A DNA stretch of 60,659 bases. It comes from an uncultured Lentisphaerota bacterium. Lineage in GTDB: Bacteria > Verrucomicrobiota > Kiritimatiellia > CAIQIC01. A program made the translations under genes and the position numbers. The DNA is taken from NCBI GenBank assembly GCA_903889245.1, contig CAISWQ010000096.1, positions 1 through 60,659 on the forward strand, written 5' to 3'. Within the stretch, counting starts at the first letter, position 1; every line of letters begins with the position of its first letter. Shown in pieces: positions 59,827 through 60,659 of the stretch. The notes beneath the pieces were generated by a model, which was given only the letters and a program-made list of their open reading frames with translations, was not told where the DNA came from and ran no database searches.

Positions 59827-60513
59827 ATGAAGACGAACCGAACGCTCTGTATGGCCTTGGTTGTATTAGGCGCGTTGCCCATCTCCGGGTGGGCGACCAT
59901 CTATTTGGATAATCTGGCTCAACCCCATGATTATTACGCGGACGTCAAATCCAACAAATGGGTCGCCAGCCGCTTCACCGTGAACGATAGCGCGGCAGCG
60001 TTTCAGATGAACACACTGAAACTGGGGGCGGTGTATGCCTCCACCGCAGGCGGAAACTTTTCCGTTAGCATCTATAACTGCTCCGGGACACCCGGCAGCG
60101 AGACGGTCGGGAGTTTGCTTGGCACTTTGAATGGAACCGCGAGCCCTGACACGTTGGGGCAGTACACGTATACCGCCTCGGGCATTACCCTGCAGGCAAA
60201 CTCCAGCTACTGGCTGGTCACGAGCGTCAGCGCAGGGGCGGCGGATTACCGGGTGAGCTATACCTATGATACGGCCAACTCGATACCCGGCGGCTGGACT
60301 ATTCCGACGAGCCAAACCTATTCATGGTCTCTGGACCAAGGCGCGAATTGGGGGACCTACGGGGGCTATTGGCCCTACCGATACCAGATTGACGCCACCG
60401 CCGTCCCGGAACCGTCAGTTATAGGGTTCCTGGCCATTTCCGCGATGACGCTGGTGGGGGCCCACAAACTGCACAAACTACGCCGCTATGCGGCCGCCGC
60501 CCGCGGCCGGTAG
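59827..60513 (+). CDS. PEP-CTERM sorted surface protein
   Basis: 228 aa. Signal peptide MKTNRTLCMALVVLGALPISGWA, then a beta-rich domain with W, Y, S and T residues (SKWVASRFTVNDSAAAFQMN-like start, SVSIYNCSGTPGSETVG, YWLVTSVSAGAADYRV), matching the choice-of-anchor R type. The C-terminus is a PEP-CTERM tail: VPEPS, hydrophobic helix IGFLAISAMTLVGA, then basic HKLHKLRRYA. It is sorted by exosortase (not in this window). Composition is slightly less GC-rich than neighbours. Likely secreted in a biofilm or exopolysaccharide setting. Confidence 0.9.
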   Translation: MKTNRTLCMALVVLGALPISGWATIYLDNLAQPHDYYADVKSNKWVASRFTVNDSAAAFQMNTLKLGAVYASTAGGNFSVSIYNCSGTPGSETVGSLLGTLNGTASPDTLGQYTYTASGITLQANSSYWLVTSVSAGAADYRVSYTYDTANSIPGGWTIPTSQTYSWSLDQGANWGTYGGYWPYRYQIDATAVPEPSVIGFLAISAMTLVGAHKLHKLRRYAAAARGR

Positions 60514-60659
60514 TCCCCGGACGATCAGGGCCGGATCTTTTACGCCGGCATGAGCGCCACACCAGCCCCGCCGCGGTTTCCAGACCCGCGGGCGCAAGGA
60601 CCAAGTGCACCACTTGGGGGGTCGGGTGGATGGTTGGAAGAGGGTGGTCATGTCACCGG
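60514..60659. other. Window tail without a recognised gene
   Basis: The last 146 bp contain a GCGGCCGG...CCGGATC-type partial inverted repeat just after the PEP-CTERM stop, which might end transcription, and a GGTGGATGGTTGG low-complexity stretch near the edge. No coding frame with convincing codon bias is seen. Confidence 0.4.

Overview
This 60.7 kb window is high-GC bacterial chromosome. It carries household genes (secA, fmt, rpmB, citrate synthase, pyruvate dehydrogenase, ppdK, leuCD, tRNA-Pro) mixed with glycan degradation, cell-surface glycan synthesis and arsenic resistance. Several traits suggest a Verrucomicrobiota/Kiritimatiellota-type member of the PVC group: a PEP-CTERM protein, many secreted glycosidases (GH2, GH106, GH144, sialidase-like, DUF1080), a Gfo/Idh/MocA plus TIM-barrel pair, and abundant degenerate minisatellites that even enter coding sequence. 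The phylum is an inference; no rRNA is present.

Layout. 1-1.2 kb: a truncated Tat-exported sialidase-like gene, tRNA-Pro(TGG) and a small unknown gene. 1.2-7.3 kb (minus strand): a DeoR-type regulator followed by a pyruvate dehydrogenase operon whose E1 alpha and beta chains are fused. 7.7-15.6 kb (plus): a GH144-type glucanase, a rhamnulokinase / PHP-like / sorbitol-6-phosphate-dehydrogenase-like cluster split by an AT-richer GIY-YIG nuclease gene, then fmt. 15.8-17.4 kb: acyl-CoA synthetase. 17.7-22.8 kb: an arsenic operon, arsR-arsP-trx-trx-ccdA-arsC::arsM-acr3. 22.9-29 kb: ppdK, leuC, leuD and a 2-hydroxyacid dehydrogenase. 29-33.5 kb: a zinc-ribbon repeat protein, DUF1080, Gfo/Idh/MocA, a TIM-barrel isomerase and a DUF4190/pseudopilin hybrid. 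33.7-38 kb: secA and an MgtE-like protein. 38-45.7 kb: GH2 and a five-gene overlapping polysaccharide operon. 45.8-51.4 kb: a MATE transporter and arnB-arnC-arnA (Ara4N synthesis). 51.6-60.5 kb: GH106 rhamnosidase, small lipoproteins, DUF4177, gltA, rpmB, membrane proteins and a PEP-CTERM protein.

The most striking feature is a dispersed palindrome, core TTTCCAAGSCTTGGAAA. I count 33 copies at 14 loci, nearly all at transcription-unit boundaries. Neighbouring copies lie 30-33 bp apart in 18 of 19 intervals and 53 bp apart in the other. These distances are about 3 and 5 turns of B-DNA, although the spacers between copies differ in sequence. Two copies inside the GH106 gene keep the 31-bp phase even though 31 breaks the reading frame, and a further single copy lies in frame in a glycosyltransferase gene. 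This looks like an array of helically phased protein-binding sites rather than terminators or CRISPR. A second, unrelated set of short degenerate repeats fills other gaps and has entered lpdA, the E2 linker and the rhamnosidase gene in frame.

Functionally the genes suggest a heterotroph that digests rhamnose-, galactose- and glucose-containing polymers, feeds carbon through pyruvate (PDH, PPDK) into the TCA cycle, and methylates or exports arsenic. At least three genes (the deoR-type gene, arsR, leuC) have -10 elements so close to the start codon that their mRNAs should be leaderless or nearly so.
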